Source: Sthenelais limicola
Lineage: Eukaryota > Annelida > Polychaeta > Phyllodocida > Sigalionidae
Direction of reading: 5' to 3'
NCBI GenBank assembly: GCA_942159475.1
Contig: OW804094.1
Span: 54,990,966-55,054,965, forward strand
DNA: 64,000 nucleotides
Positions 21,161-34,167 of the stretch are shown here, piece after piece. The translations under genes were made by a program, and so were the position numbers. Within the stretch, counting starts at the first letter, position 1. Each line of letters opens with the position of its first letter. The notes under the pieces were generated by a model that was given only the letters and a program-made list of their open reading frames with translations, ran no database searches and was not told the origin of the DNA.

Positions 21161-23395
21161 CCCATTTAAACCGTGACTTTTTAAATGTATCTGATTATTC
21201 TGAAATTTTGGTAGAAAGGTACCAGACGTCCTGTGAGTACATGGGAAAATTTTTTGAAATTTCTAAAAAAAGGGTTGCTAAGATACAGATTGGGTCGAAA
21301 ACGACCCCTACAGGCATATATGGGGGTCAGGTGATAACATTTCTATTAATGTGGTTACTTAAGGGCAAAAACTGTGAATTTTGTTGCAGAAGCACCAAAT
21401 TTGGTAAAGAGGTAGTTCTTTTGATTTCCTATCATTTTGGAAGAGTCCACATTCTGAAATATGAAATCGGTTGCCATGGGAATCTGTTTTAAGGTAGAAA
21501 ATGGAGTTTTAGGCAAAATTGCCATATAATTTGAAATAATAAACGTAAAAAGGTAAGCAGATATTCATACGAAAGGTCTATTCATAGAGAATCTGATAAT
21601 GTCCGTTTTCCAACATTTTGATACATTGATATTGCTATGGCAACCATTTTAAGGTGAAAATGGGCTTTTTAAGGGAAAATGGCCAAATAATTGCCATATA
21701 ATTTGCTCTATTGAACATACATTAGTAACCAGGACCTCATATAACAGTTTTTAGGATGCAGAATTATGTTTTCCAGGGTTTCGCAAATTTTGTTACCATA
21801 GCAACCACATTTATCCTTAGATTCAACTGCTTTAGGCTTATCTAGCTTAATGATAATACAGGAGGATACAAGGAGTGGAGAGAAATCTTTGTCTAAAAAA
21901 GATATTCATTTCCATTTGAAAATATAGTTAAAAGATGGATTTCATTTGTGCAGTGTTTTATATATAGTATCTGGTTTCCATGGCAACCACCAAAAAGCAG
22001 ACCAAAAAGTCAGAAAAAAAGCATTTTAGTGTCCCATTTTGATACTTTGGTCAGGAATGGCACCAAACATGGGAATAATGATGGTACAGATTTTGTGGCA
22101 ATTATATATTTGGCCATTTTCTCTTAAAAAGCCTATTTTCACCATGAAAAAGGTTGCCATGGCAATGAAAATAAGTAAAACGTTAACAAAATGGATCTAC
22201 ATCAGTAGAGCTTTCATATGAATATATTTATGAGTGTTATGTTTATTAGTTAAAATTATATGGCTCTTTTCCCCCTAAAATGCTATTTTTCATCTTCAAA
22301 TCAGTTACCATGGCAACAGTTTCTAATTTTAGAATGTCGAACCTTCCAATATAATAGATTATTTTAAAATCTACCCTCTATACCAAATTTGATGCCTTTG
22401 TACACAAATTCCCATTTCTTTTCTTGGTCAATGCCATGAATGTATGGACTTTTCATGCCCCTAGTGTAAGTTGATTATAATTTGGTTGCTATGGCGACTA
22501 AAGCATTCAAAACCATGGTAATCATAGGCCACATGATTCGGCATCAAAAAACCTTTCATATGAGCCCCTGTTTACTGATGTATGTCCAATAAAACAAATC
22601 TTATGGCCTTTTTTTGGGCATTTTCCCGTAAAAAGCCAATTTTCACCTTTAAAAATGTTGCCATGGTAACGACAATATATAAAATGTATTTAAACCAATA
22701 TTTGCAGATTCTCTTTTAATAGAGCTTTCTTATGAATATCTACTCATCGATCTACATTGATTAGTTCAAATCATATGGCTCTTTTAAAAAAATATGTTAT
22801 TTTTCAATTTAAATCAGTTGCTATGGCAACCGATTTCATATTTCAGAATGTAGACCCTTCCAAAATGAGACAGAATAAAAGATCTACCTTGGTTCCAGAT
22901 TTGGTGATTTTTTCACAAAATTTGCATTGACTAACCCTAATATTAGCTGCTCAGTCATGGTCAGTAATATTGAGATTTTTTTTACCCCATATATGCCCAG
23001 AGGGGTCGTTTTTGACCCAACCTTAAACAAACTTAATTATTTCTGTATAAAATTTTTATAATTCTAGTTCATGTGTGAAAATGAAAGTCTGGGGTATTGG
23101 GTAGTCCATTCTATGTAAGTTTTTTCTAAAATTACCTAGTATAATGCAATATTTAATCATCTTTAATCATCTTTTCTGCTTAAACATCTTTCTTTTATAG
23201 TAAGCAGACAGCAGTGATGGTCACATGACCTAAAATAGCCCGTTGTCAATGGCAACACTAGTTATGCAATGTAGAGGGGCTAAACTTCCCACACATCTCA
23301 TAATCATTACATGTTTTATTTGATTTCAATATAATAATGCTCATGAAAAAAGCATCTTACATGGGTCGAAAACGACCCCTATAGGCATATATGGG
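21161..23395. mobile_element. TTAA-flanked 2.2 kb element (piggyBac-like, non-autonomous) with internal repeats
   Basis: TTAA lies directly outside both ends (21157-21160, 23396-23399), with CCCAT at the left end and ATGGG at the right. GGGTCGAAAACGACCCC, itself an inverted repeat, followed by GGCATATATGGG occurs at 21292 and at the right end (23364-23395). An inverted copy lies at 22985-23020. Between them a ~510 bp unit recurs (compare 22100-22400 with 22610-22900), and nine X-box-like palindromes lie 150-180 bp apart. No transposase frame. The TTAA target and CCC/GGG ends suit piggyBac, but the matching terminal repeat is only about 5 bp, so the superfamily is inferred. Confidence 0.5.
21470..22830. 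promoter_or_regulatory. Array of nine RFX X-box-like palindromes
   Basis: Variants of GTTGCCATGGCAAC start at 21470, 21631, 21792, 21974, 22153, 22304, 22485, 22657 and 22817. Spacings are 161, 161, 182, 179, 151, 181, 172 and 160. The consensus equals the palindromic site bound by RFX winged-helix factors. Motif conservation exceeds that of the spacers. Binding is inferred from the motif only. Confidence 0.55.
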
Positions 23396-24294
23396 TTAAA
23401 ATAACGATATATGATGTGCCTTCGTATTGCAATCAAACGGTTGTACAACTGTTTTCAAAATAAAATAAAATAATATTATAGTGACATTCAACCCAGACTC
23501 TCCATCAATAATAATTTTCTCTCTAGTCAAACATCATACTTCTATGAGCTATATTTCTAAGTCTTATCACTTTATAACATTGAAGTAACCGTGTCTCAGA
23601 AGGCTTCGTGAACTCCTTAACTTTCTCAGAACATTTCCACTGATAATCTGCGTTCTCGTAGCCTTCATAGAGGTAGGGATGTAATGCCTGCATTGAATTT
23701 TACAGATTGTCGCGTCATTAGAGGTAATTAGAAATGCATCGATATTCCCTGCTGATTACAATACTAACACTACTATAATTTTCAGAAAGCAAAAGAAAAG
23801 AAAGCAACTGTGGCAATCTAATGGGTGTGTTGTTAAATGCCCCTGCCTTATTAATAGGGATATATTTCTAACAATCCAGTGATTTTTTATTTGGCTTTAT
23901 TGTTATTATGTTAAATTACTGATGTTGTGTGGCTAAAAGCAATGTTACATTGACTCTGTAAACAGCATTTTTGTTGCGCTGAATGTTATAATAATCTCAT
24001 GACAGCTTTAACCATTTCAATAACGGTTCGTCGGTTGTGAATGTAGACATGTTCAAGTATACGTATGTATTACATAGGTGATATTGGATTCAATTAACTA
24101 GTGTATTCACACTAAAAGAAATACTTATGAAGGAATGATTATCAGCTTTGCTTGACTATTAACTACTTTTCGCTTTAACGCTTCAAAATAGAAATTGGCA
24201 CATTATAATTTTCAGATTTCCGTGGCTGCCAAGAGTTGAATTACAAAGTTATACGATCCAGTGGTATGTGCGAACCGTATAGGCATGCACCGTT
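23396..24294. other. Intergenic stretch, no gene seen
   Basis: No supported exon. A GGTAATTAG-rich, AT-rich stretch with no recognisable repeat family. Confidence 0.35.
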
Positions 24295-24614
24295 ATGCAC
24301 TTGTCAATTGCATCACCCACACCCATGGTAGGGGGATGTCCAAGAAAATATGCCCCCACCCAGGCGGGGATTTCCCTTAGTTTACCGCAGTATCAAGGAC
24401 ATTTCCCAGAGTGGGGAATGGTCGTCAGAGTTTATATGTTTTTTAATTCCTTTTTTAATAATGATATGAAAAATATGCCCCATGGGGTCGGGGGATTTAC
24501 ACAAAGGTCTTGCCCTTGGTGGTGGGAGGATTTCATCATAATTCCCAAAATGACCAGGACATTCCCCCATACCCCATCCGGGGTAGGGGGTGGGGTTGCC
24601 TTTGACAAGTGCAT
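24295..24614. mobile_element. MITE-like inverted-repeat element, ~320 bp
   Basis: ATGCACTTGTCAATTGCATC at the left is matched by the reverse complement of the right end, ATGCACTTGTCAAAGGCAAC. Further inverted blocks follow inside: GGTAGGGGGATGTCC against GGACATTCCCCCATACC. The body has repeated CCCCATGGGG-like words. No target duplication was fixed and no transposase is present. Confidence 0.7.
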
Positions 24615-27129
24615 TGGAGAAACCTGCCTATTAATCGAACTTTCATCTCGTTTTAAAATCTTAACTGCATTTACTTTATTTAAGGCATGCCGTTTGACTG
24701 ACGCTAAGGACGTTTTTTTGTATAATACCATGGTGGGATTAAGGTTCAATCTGAAAGATGACTGTATAATTATTAAGCCCTATGTCCACTGACCCGATTA
24801 TTTCGTTAGCCGATCGTCTCGCATCAGGCCGTTTTACCAAATCTCAACCAACTGCACCCCACCCCACCCCCAATCGGTCCAGTGGACAAAGAGCTTAAAG
24901 CTCTGGAGATCCGGAATGTTATTCCCGTCGTTTCTACCGTCTTTACTTCCATCAAGTGTAGTCTCAGATATAAGCTATTTATTTTAGCTGTCCATTCAGT
25001 TTACATGTTAACTATATTCCTTAATCTGACCACCAAATAGTTTTTCTTGCATCTATTTTGTTTATTGAGATCAGTGGACTCTAGGGTTGCTCCTTTTTTC
25101 AGGTCCTCTAATTACCTAAGACCCTAAAACTGCTATTAATGCATGTCGAACTTTCAACAAGAGAAATATGCTGAAGGGGATGGTTATTGTGTTCATCGCT
25201 ATCGGAATTCAAATGTTTTTATTTTAATTTTTAGGGATTCTTCTCACCTGAATGATGTATACTATTAAACGAATTCGGCGGATAAACTGAAAAAGATGAT
25301 AACCCTGAACAATTGCTACCACGATCTTCCTGTATCTCAACTTGATCATCCATGGACAATTGGTGGTCCCCAATATTTCAATTCGATGCCGACTATTTTA
25401 TGCACCAAAGATTGTTTCGAGAGGACAGTACTTTCTTGAAAAACCGTGGTGACTTTGTCTCGTTCATTTTTATTGTGTGTCTCGTTCATTTTTATTGTGA
25501 ACCCACTAAAATGAGTTTTACTGAGTCAGATTTGTTAGAAATCTGATCCATATTTCTTTCTAAATCATTTGAGTCGGCTGACATGGCAAGCGTCGTTCCA
25601 CGCAGTGGGTGCAATATCATGCCGTAGGAGGATAATAATACTCTACTTAATTTTATTTGAGAATTATTCTCAAATAAATCCGTTTTGATAAACGTTCATT
25701 GTGGATTAGAGCTAAAATGATCTGCGGTGTTTATAAATATTGTTTATAGTCCGTACAGTGCACCGAACTACAGGAGAGAATTAAGTGCTATATTATGTTC
25801 TTTCGAAGATTTTAATTGTTGATACTAGGATGTTCTACGATGGATTATATGCTGTGATACTTCCAATAGAATTTTTTATAATGGTCTTGCTCATGAGCTG
25901 GATCTTTGAGCTACAATCTATATAACTTGTGAAATTGAGATTTTAATTCATAACTCAACTCGTGTGCTCATTTTTAATATCAAATATTTATGATATGACA
26001 ATTATGTTAATCTTGTGACTTGCTCATAATCATTGTAAATACCATGACTAGGGGAAAACCTAACAGAATTTCATTGCATGTGAATCTGTAATCAATAATT
26101 GTTATTTGTCCTTTTCCTTCATGGATTGGCAGTGTTTCCTTGATGAACTGTATATTAGAACTTTTTTGTTTTCCGAGGACGAATTTGACAGGTTATTCAT
26201 GTTCATGAAATGAATACATTTGTTTCCAAATCCTTGTGTTTCTAGGATCTCATTTCCTACTTTAATAAAAAAAAAAGAAAAAAGGTATACATTTAAATAT
26301 GGAGCATACAGGCTCTATATTCCATATGCCGTATAATTATCTTTGGGGGGGGGGAATCCGTTAAATAGCTTCAAATGGATAACTAGATGGCATACAACTA
26401 TTTTTTAATGTGATTTAATTTTAAATCAACAAGTTATAAATGTGTTAGTAGGTATTTAAATTCAAATTAATTTACACCTGGATCTGTTCAGAAGTTGGTT
26501 TTATATTACCACTACACAACATTAGAAATAAACATGGGAAGAGTATAAAGAATGAAATCAAACAACTGAACTAGAATAATTACGGGCACGCACCCTGGAA
26601 CATATATACAACAATTCATAATCCTCTTTCAGCGACTCATCACTGGTCACAGTTATCCAAATCAATATCTACCATCAGGTATAAAACCACATAGCAAGAG
26701 GCAAATTCACAATGACATATCTAGTTTCAATACACAAACAAATATAGGTAAAACATATGAGAGTACAGGACATTGTTTCGCTACAATAAAATTGTGAAAT
26801 AGACAAAACACATATTATCCCCAAAAGTCTTCATGGGTATGCATAGAGTAACTGATCACGAACAAAAATAAATGATACAAGAAATTAAGCACTATTTCGG
26901 TGCCATGCCATCTGCACTCACCACGGCAGCCATCATACTTTCTGCTGACCCACTTTCGGTCGGCTTGTCGGGTCGCCGAATAACTCCTTAATACCATAAC
27001 ATGATCAAATACCCATGATTTCGCCTTTCATAGTAATACATAATACATCACAATACAATACATAAACTTGTAGACAAACAAAATTCGACACAAATAATCA
27101 CAGAACATTAATTCGATACAAATAATCAC
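24615..27129. other. Intergenic stretch, no gene recognised
   Basis: Mostly AT-rich. A GC-richer patch at about 26890-26990 has, on the minus strand, ATGATGGCTGCCGTG directly before GTGAGT. That could be a first exon, but nothing downstream supports it. TTCGACACAAATAATCACAG and TTCGATACAAATAATCACAG at 27085-27132 are a small tandem pair. Confidence 0.35.
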
Positions 27130-27202
27130 AGTTCCTTCCGACTCTGCATAGGGATTAGTGCGAGATCCAGAATCAAACAACACAACGAGGATGGAGATTC
27201 CA
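27130..27202. repeat. 73 bp direct repeat, copy 1
   Basis: Identical over 73 bases to 28361-28433, 1231 bp away in the same orientation. It begins AGTTCCTTCCGACTCTGCAT and ends GGATGGAGATTCCA. Sequence outside the copies is unrelated on both sides. Confidence 0.95.
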
Positions 27203-28009
27203 CCAATATATCGGTAGAAACAATAAATTATATAGATTCAACCCAACGTTGTCACCTGGTCTAAAAACGGCTAGTAAAATTGCCTTGAGCATAGAAAGAA
27301 CATTAAATTGTAAGATTTCTAATTTGGAAAGCAAACAGGGCCTTTCTGGGCTTCTTTCAGAATAAAAATAAATAATAAATTCTGAAACTTGCTTTTGCTG
27401 CCAAGCTTTTTCACTTTTGTATGCTTGGCTTGCCAGCTGCAAAGAGGCTGATAACTTAGCGTCTTGGCATTTGTGTGCAAAATTGCTTGGCAACATGGTA
27501 CTTGGCAGTTTTGGCAATATGTTTCCTAAGTAGTAATTTTGTGAATAAACTAATATTTCGTCAAAAATGAGAAAAATCGAGATATAGCATTGACTAATCA
27601 CTCCAGGACACATATATGTGATAATAAATATATAAAATGTGACCGAAAGTGACAGTACCTCTGGGTAGCTGACACTGGGACCTTACCGATATGTAAGATT
27701 TAAGAATAGACGTCTAAACAAAGAAATTGATCAGAAAACCTCGCAAGAACCTCTTAAATCAATAAGGTTGGTCTTTTCTGTCAAGAATACAATAAACAAT
27801 ACAATAAGTACAACCTTGGGCTGGTGTCTATGCAAAAAGACAAGGTACATAGAAATGTGGGGAATGAAGTAGAAATAAGGGAAACCCAGTACTGTGAGAT
27901 CCTATCCTAGCAAAAGGGGATTTTGTAATCCTGGATTTCCTGTTGGACATATCAAAAATGCCGCCCCCCCCCCCCCTCCACACACACACACACTTTTTCC
28001 TAGGGAATT
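27203..28009. other. Stretch between the 73 bp repeats, no gene recognised
   Basis: Includes a C-run and (CA)n block at 27962-27990. The 146-codon minus frame at 27613-27173 overlaps repeat copy 1 and has no domain. Confidence 0.35.
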
Positions 28010-28433
28010 TTACCCAGCCCTACCTAGGCTCTCCCGGGTAGTAGATAACTGTTCCTTGGTCCTCCTGGGTGTTGCCAAGGGAAGAGTAACTATCGGTGGG
28101 GTATCGAATTGATGGTCGTCACTCTCTTCTGCCAGCAGTGAGACTGGAGCATTCCTTGCGATGATTTCTTTCTTGTGTGCCTGAGTTTGTGCATCCTTAG
28201 AGATAACCGATTGTGGGAATTGGTGAATCGTGGCAATGTTACTGGTGTTATTGGTTTGGATGATGCAGGGACGGAAGGGGGTGGCAGGTGCAGTACGACG
28301 AAGAGGGGGGGGGGGGGGGTCAATGGTTTCTTCCAGCCCATCCTTTCCTTCAGCCAAGAAAGTTCCTTCCGACTCTGCATAGGGATTAGTGCGAGATCCA
28401 GAATCAAACAACACAACGAGGATGGAGATTCCA
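28010..28433 (-). CDS. Unassigned minus-strand open frame with possible coding character
   Basis: About 140 codons are open from the end of repeat copy 2. A short hydrophobic start (GISILVVLF) is followed by a polar tail rich in Pro, Thr, Ser and Gln, with a five-proline run. Its first 24 codons are the 73 bp repeat. No Met is placed well (first ATG at 28414), no splice acceptor is seen, and no family is recognised. It could be an exon of a membrane protein tail, part of an inserted element, or chance. Confidence 0.25.
28361..28433. repeat. 73 bp direct repeat, copy 2
   Basis: Identical to 27130-27202. It is followed immediately by LINE-derived sequence on the plus strand. Confidence 0.95.
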
Positions 28434-28439
28434 ACAAAA

Positions 28440-29143
28440 TGGGAATAAGACCAGACACCACTTTAGTGGTTAGACAAATGCTGGCAAGAGTTAGACTAGT
28501 CGCAGAGGCAGCAGAAAAGAAGGACTATATAATGTAATAACCAATTACCGGATGTATCCCTCATATGCCCAAAGAATGGAACTTAAGCTTGACATGTACA
28601 TAAGAGGGAAAATATTGAATCTAATTGAATCTACCTGCTCCAGATACAACAGAATTTTTTATAATAACTGGAGAAAAACGGATAACTTGAGTATTCTTAT
28701 CTACTTAACACAAACAATTGCCGCATTGATTTGGCCCTGTATACTTACGACTTTATATGTTATGTTAGAAACAAGTAAAAATGAGTTATCGAAAAAAAAT
28801 AACTGGAAAAAATCTAATAAATGGAAGCACATTCTTGGTTTGACGGATAATCAGTTCGAATCTATTGTCTGGGAAAATGTTTTCACTATACCCTATAGGG
28901 CAACAACTGAAACAAGAATCCAGGTTTTACAAATGCCGTATTCGCTACAGGGTGATTACATGCAATGAGTGTCTAAAGAATATTAGCATTAAACAGAATA
29001 ACAAATGTGATTACTGCTCTCAGGTAGACAATATAGACCAATTTCTTTTGTCAAATGTGGCAATACGAATCACCTCTGGAAAGATATTTTCACTTGGGTG
29101 TATGAAAATGGTTACCTCAATAACAACTGCAAGGGCGAAATAA
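28440..29143 (+). mobile_element. L1/Tx1-like LINE, C-terminal ORF2 fragment
   Basis: Plus-strand frames 28552-28968 and 28865-29143 overlap and together read as an LINE ORF2 tail with one frameshift near 28915-28930. The first holds a Trp-rich segment (WKHILGLTDNQFESIVWENV). The second continues FYKCRIRYRVITCNECLKNI then C-x2-C (CDYCSQVDNID), the same zf-RVT-like block as at 10.4 kb. It is degenerate: the usual H..C pair is lost. A possible 5' start is just after repeat copy 2. Confidence 0.65.
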
Positions 29144-31008
29144 TAAATAAATAATTTCTTTCCACCTTCCATCCCTATACACCTTATTTAAATTAATAAC
29201 TTAATTCCACTGAACAACGACCTATTTCTTACCATTAAATATTTCCATTAATCAACCTTCGGACCAGCAACAATGACTGTTCCAGTGACAACTACTATTT
29301 ACAACTACCAACTCGAGTGAAAACAACTCGCAACTATATACTACTATTGTACCAATCTTGAATGTATGTTTGTTTTTTGTTTTTTTGAATATGTATGTCT
29401 GTTAAATTTCCCCCAGCTCATGAAATAAACCTTGGTGTACAAAATGTTTGCATCCTATTGTACATGAAGTTTAGATTGAAACTGTGGGTTTATTTTATTT
29501 GAACGCCTTAACAGCGCAACCTAGCGGTGGGGGAGCGAGATCATTCATTTTACCGCCACCTCCCATGTTTGCGTTCCTACCGACTAAAGTCAAAACTGAC
29601 TGGTTACTAAATTGTTATCTAGGAGAAAGGGGGAGGGGGAAGGTCCAGCAGGCTGAATGCCTGATTAAAGTGGGAGGGAGGGAAAGAGTTATCGGTCAGT
29701 AGAGGGCCAGGGTTAACCAGTGTCACTCAGCGATTGGATAGCTGAAGGTTAGTTAAGGATTCCTGCCTCATTTTCATGTATCATTTTATGTAAATTTATG
29801 TATTGGATATCTGCTGTGTTGTTACGATTGATTAGTCAGCCCAGTGAGATCCAATCAGGCCTATCAGACAATCAGACTTATAGCCCAGATTAGATGAAGT
29901 CAGACCTCTTCTTTTCTCCGTTCTGAACTGAAAACATAACTTTTTGTGTTTGCGTTGATTCATTTCTCGCTCGGCTGCCGAACCTAATTTATTTACCGAA
30001 GAACTGACCAGCATTCTTCACTGTATAATGAGCTGACCAGGAAGGTAGAAAGGATGCGAAAACAATATGGGACTGTCTGGCAGCAAGCATTAGAGAACCG
30101 ATAGTTTATTTAAAAGCTAAAGTGTTGCCTTGATGTGTTCTCTGGTTAGACCTTTCCTCCTATATATAGGGAGTGAGCCCATCAACGATGCGGTCTGATC
30201 TAGAACGTTGAGAAACGTCCGTTTACGAGAACTTTTCTATTTTGCTTATATGTACCCCCTCCTTAGGGTCTGCTCTCTCGCCGTTGATAATATTTTGCTG
30301 TACCACATGTTCTTACGCTGATGTTTTTTAAAAAAAGGAAATAAATCGATTTGCAAAAACAAAAAAATAAATGATTATTATATAGGTTTGCCAACAGGAA
30401 AATGTATGTATGACATATCGTTGGTCATGTATTGATGTTGTGGAATTGCATTTTGCAAAACCGCCGTTCATGCAGAATTGAATCAGAACGCTCTGCATTA
30501 TTCACCTTGGGTCATGCCTATATAAATATTTGTAAAGCTAAAGAAGGAACATGAACATGGCCTTATGCAGAGCGTAGATCTATGTAATATTCCACTTGCA
30601 CCCCATGGACCAACAGGGAATCCACCTGGCGAGTTTTTCACAAATGGCCCCTGTTGAAATGTGGTAAGTAGGAGTATTAAACGTGCAAGGCGTTTTAATA
30701 TCATCTCTCCTGGAATAACTGGTTCCTATCCTTTAGTTTGTAAAAAGAGCCCATATATAGAGGAACTGACTCATAGATTGGCAGCGGCAAGGACACATGA
30801 AAAGCAATAGCCTTATGCGGAGGAGTATTTCCACACAGGAAGCTTTTTTGTTAAAAACAAATAAACACGAAGGAAAACAAAGTTGAATACCACGGTGAAT
30901 ACCATTCAGAATCCTTGAATTCGGTGCAAAATAGGCCTGTTGTTGTTGAAAGTTTTGACTCTTTGTGTGTGTGTTGGGGGGGGGGGGGGGTTCGCTGTGT
31001 CATGTGTG
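29144..31008. other. Intergenic stretch, no gene seen
   Basis: Contains CCTATATATAGGG near 30162, a G-run at 30976-30990 and a GT-rich run before it. Open frames are short and unsupported. Confidence 0.35.
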
Positions 31009-31096
31009 AAATTCTAAGCAAAATAATATCTCTAATTCGAATTATCCCCATCAAATTCTAAGCAAAATAATATCTCTAATTCGAATTATCCCTATC
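31009..31096. repeat. 44 bp tandem duplication
   Basis: AAATTCTAAGCAAAATAATA... is present twice in direct succession with a single C/T difference near the end, so it is recent. Confidence 0.95.
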
Positions 31097-32999
31097 ACGG
31101 TGGCGATGGCCATGCGTATTTTGTTTTTAAATTCGTGATTTGCATATTTAATGGATCCACTTAACATTTTAAATGTGATCCGCAAAGGATCATTTTTATA
31201 GCCAAACACGAAGGATTCAATTTCAACGATAGTTAAGCGCGCAAATCGAGTCATACTGTGTTATGCAACTGAGGAAAACGTCAGTGTGACCTTCGACATA
31301 CTATAAAATATGGCAAAACTGACTTAATTTTTGTTTGGGTGTTTCGGGGTGTATTGTGGTTAATGTGGAACAATTACAAAGCATGGTTACACCCCACTGC
31401 CTCCTTACTTGTCCTATACTATTATGGCGCCCTAGTTAACACTGTGAGGTACACAGGCTACGACATCGGGAAAAGCTCTGTGTGTGTTGGGGTGTAGGTG
31501 TTTGTGCGCAAGGTGGGGGTACTCACGAAATGGTTTTATCCTATATGGTAATATCTTCAGGAGTTTAAAATATTGTACTTACAATGGAACCAAACCATTA
31601 TCCTAACATTGGAATTATTCCCAGTGATGTGTTTAGCATTATAAATGAATCCAAGATTAGATTTGACATAAACCGATATGCCGTTTCATTAACCCCAAAT
31701 CAAATTTACCTAAATATAAGCCAGCATTGCCATCTCAGTATCCTTAGTCGAGGTGGATATTCTGCCTACTATGCTAATGGGGTAAAATGTGTATTATAGT
31801 CCATACCTCCCTTGTTATATACATGTATTAGTATTCTTAACACAAAGCAAACACTCGGCTGTATACCTCCTGTGTACCGGCCAAACATGGATATGCATGT
31901 TTTTAATTGGGAGTATCCCCCACTTGGTCCCCGAAAGTATTTCTCAGTCTTAACTCTGTACACACAGAAATCAGCGAGTGTTGAGTACGGACACGGTAGC
32001 ATAGACATCCATTCGCAACCTGGACTGACTAGGTTCGGCATCCAGCCAGGTGCGTTCCTTGTTCTGCATATTTATATTTACTCAGTCCACCATCTCGCTT
32101 TCCATTCACTACACAAGGATCTAACATTCAAATTACTCCAGGACAGCTCTTGCCTGGACACTGCCATGCAGATTTCTCAGTGACATTTCATGTAATGGAA
32201 CCTCGATTAATTTCTTAAGGGAGAATACGCGAAGATATAAAAGGCAGACCAAGATGTGACGAACTACAGGCGACAAGATACAAGATGTGCAGAGGGAATA
32301 AAAGGACCTGATTATAGTTACTTTGGGATGCATTCCCTTTAGATGTAAATTGGCACCCTCAACATGGCCAACGGTAAGTCAAAATATGGCATACCCCTTA
32401 TACTCGTTTTTTTTTTTTTTTTTTTTTTTTGTTTATAATTTTGAGACGTTTTCATATAATATGGATTTTGAATCTTGGAAACGGAACGGAACCATGAATT
32501 TTCGTCACTAATGGGGATAGAGCAGTGGGAATTGAAAATTTCCATTTATTTAACTATAATATTATGCTGGAATTCAACATATCATTCTAACCAGACTCTG
32601 GTTATGCTATTATTGTGGTTTGAGCTGTATATTTTTACAATTTTCGCTGACTCACATTGACACCAATAATAATTATGTGATTATTTACATAATATGCATT
32701 GCGAACTCCATAGAATCATCTGAAGAAATGTCAAATTCATCACTAACTATTTGAGTATACCTAGATTTAGTTAGAGTCTGAAAAGATATGTAGTGTGTAA
32801 TTTGCTACCACAAAATATTATATTTGTTAGTTTGATATTCATGTTTTAATAAAATCTCAACTGATAAAGGATTATCAATATCAATTGGAAATGCATAACA
32901 TGGTCCTCTTTAGGCCTAGTTGAGATAACCTGTTTCCCCTATTAGAAACTAATAAATCTGTATCTGTAGTGAAATTTGGTAAAATGGATGCTCGCCTTG
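31097..32999. other. Intergenic stretch, no gene seen
   Basis: A T-run lies at 32408-32430. The 123-codon plus frame at 31812-32183 has neither splice context nor domain. No exon of gene B was recognised here. Confidence 0.35.
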
Positions 33000-33340
33000 A
33001 CGTATTACCTCTCCTATAGGGAGAGAAAGGTTGAGACGAGGCAACATGAACTAATAATTATAAAGGGTGAATTGACATTAGAACACGTTAGTAAACCTGC
33101 CATTATTATGTGGGAAGTCAAGTGATATCAGACAACAAAAGGAACGACCTCTCAAGATATTTACTCTCCCATATAGGGACAGTATATATTTATAGGTCTG
33201 AGAAGTCAACCTCTGCTACCTCTGAATTTTAGTGATATCCAACTAGACAAGTAACTGGTCGTCTCAAGATATGTCCTACCCTATAGGGAGAGAATGTCTG
33301 AGATGCCAACCTCTTTTTGGTCGTCTCAAAAATTGACACG
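33000..33340. repeat. Three diverged ~125 bp tandem units with CTATAGGGAG cores
   Basis: Each unit contains a palindromic CTCYCYTATAGGGAGAG-like core (33010, 33166 and 33275), followed by a TCTGAGA-like block and a CAACCTCT block. GTCTCAAGATAT or CTCAAGATAT precedes the second and third cores. Units are diverged. Confidence 0.6.
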
Positions 33341-33361
33341 AGAGGACTATAAGAGGTGGAA

Positions 33362-33402
33362 GGGGGGATACAAGCCCATGCTTATGAACGGGCCACTACG
33401 GT
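33362..33402. repeat. Fragment of the GTAGTGGCCCG inverted-repeat family
   Basis: GGGGGGATACAAGCCCATGC then TTATGAACGGGCCACTACG is nearly identical to the right end of the element at 34168-34352. Only this one end was seen here. Confidence 0.7.
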
Positions 33403-34167
33403 AGTTGGCAGCTGATTGGAGTTTCATGAATAATGCCCAAACTATATACCCGTCAGTTTATATTATGTAATATTGTATAGGCCTACATACATGTACATGC
33501 TATAAGTAGGCTCTAAGAAACCTCGATTCCACTTTAAAACAATATGAGTATCGGTTAAAATTGAGCTCATCTCTGATTGCATATGAACTTCTTATTCTGT
33601 CCACGAAATCAAATCCCATGTTGTATAAATTACTCTCACGGCAATATCAAGTTTGATTATTTTGTATCTTTAGGGCGAACAGTTAGGGCACATTATAAAT
33701 GATCGAGTGGGGATCAATTGCTCAATTTAGGTCTTCATGAGAGAGGAAAGATTCTTTACCCATAATGGCTCCGAACCCTTTCTTGGGTCACCAATCCCTT
33801 TGCTCCCGCCGTCTATGTACTTGGTAAATAAAGAACAACTACTGTGGAATTCATCCAAAATAAACCTGTGTATACTAGAAACCAAAGGCTCACACAAACA
33901 AAGGTATACCGCTTGTTAAGCCGGGGGTGGTCATGGTCCGTCTGTTCGGTATAGTCCTCAACAAGTATAGTAGTAGATCAAAGGTGACTTCTGCTTTATA
34001 CAAAATATTTAAGATCAGACTTCTTATATTAGAAATTTCAATATTGTGACATTATGTTCACCTACATTAACAAAAGATATATATGAATATCAACCACATG
34101 AACTATACAATAAAAAGAATAAAAAATAAATAAAAAATATAATGATCTTCCATATTTATTTCAAATA

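Noticed and set aside
26890..26997. Possible first exon on the minus strand (ATGATGGCTGCCGTG|GTGAGT)
   Set aside because: Only a few codons, with no supported downstream exon or domain.
31812..32183. 123-codon plus frame as an exon of gene B
   Set aside because: No sushi cysteine pattern, no splice borders in phase 1, and biased composition.
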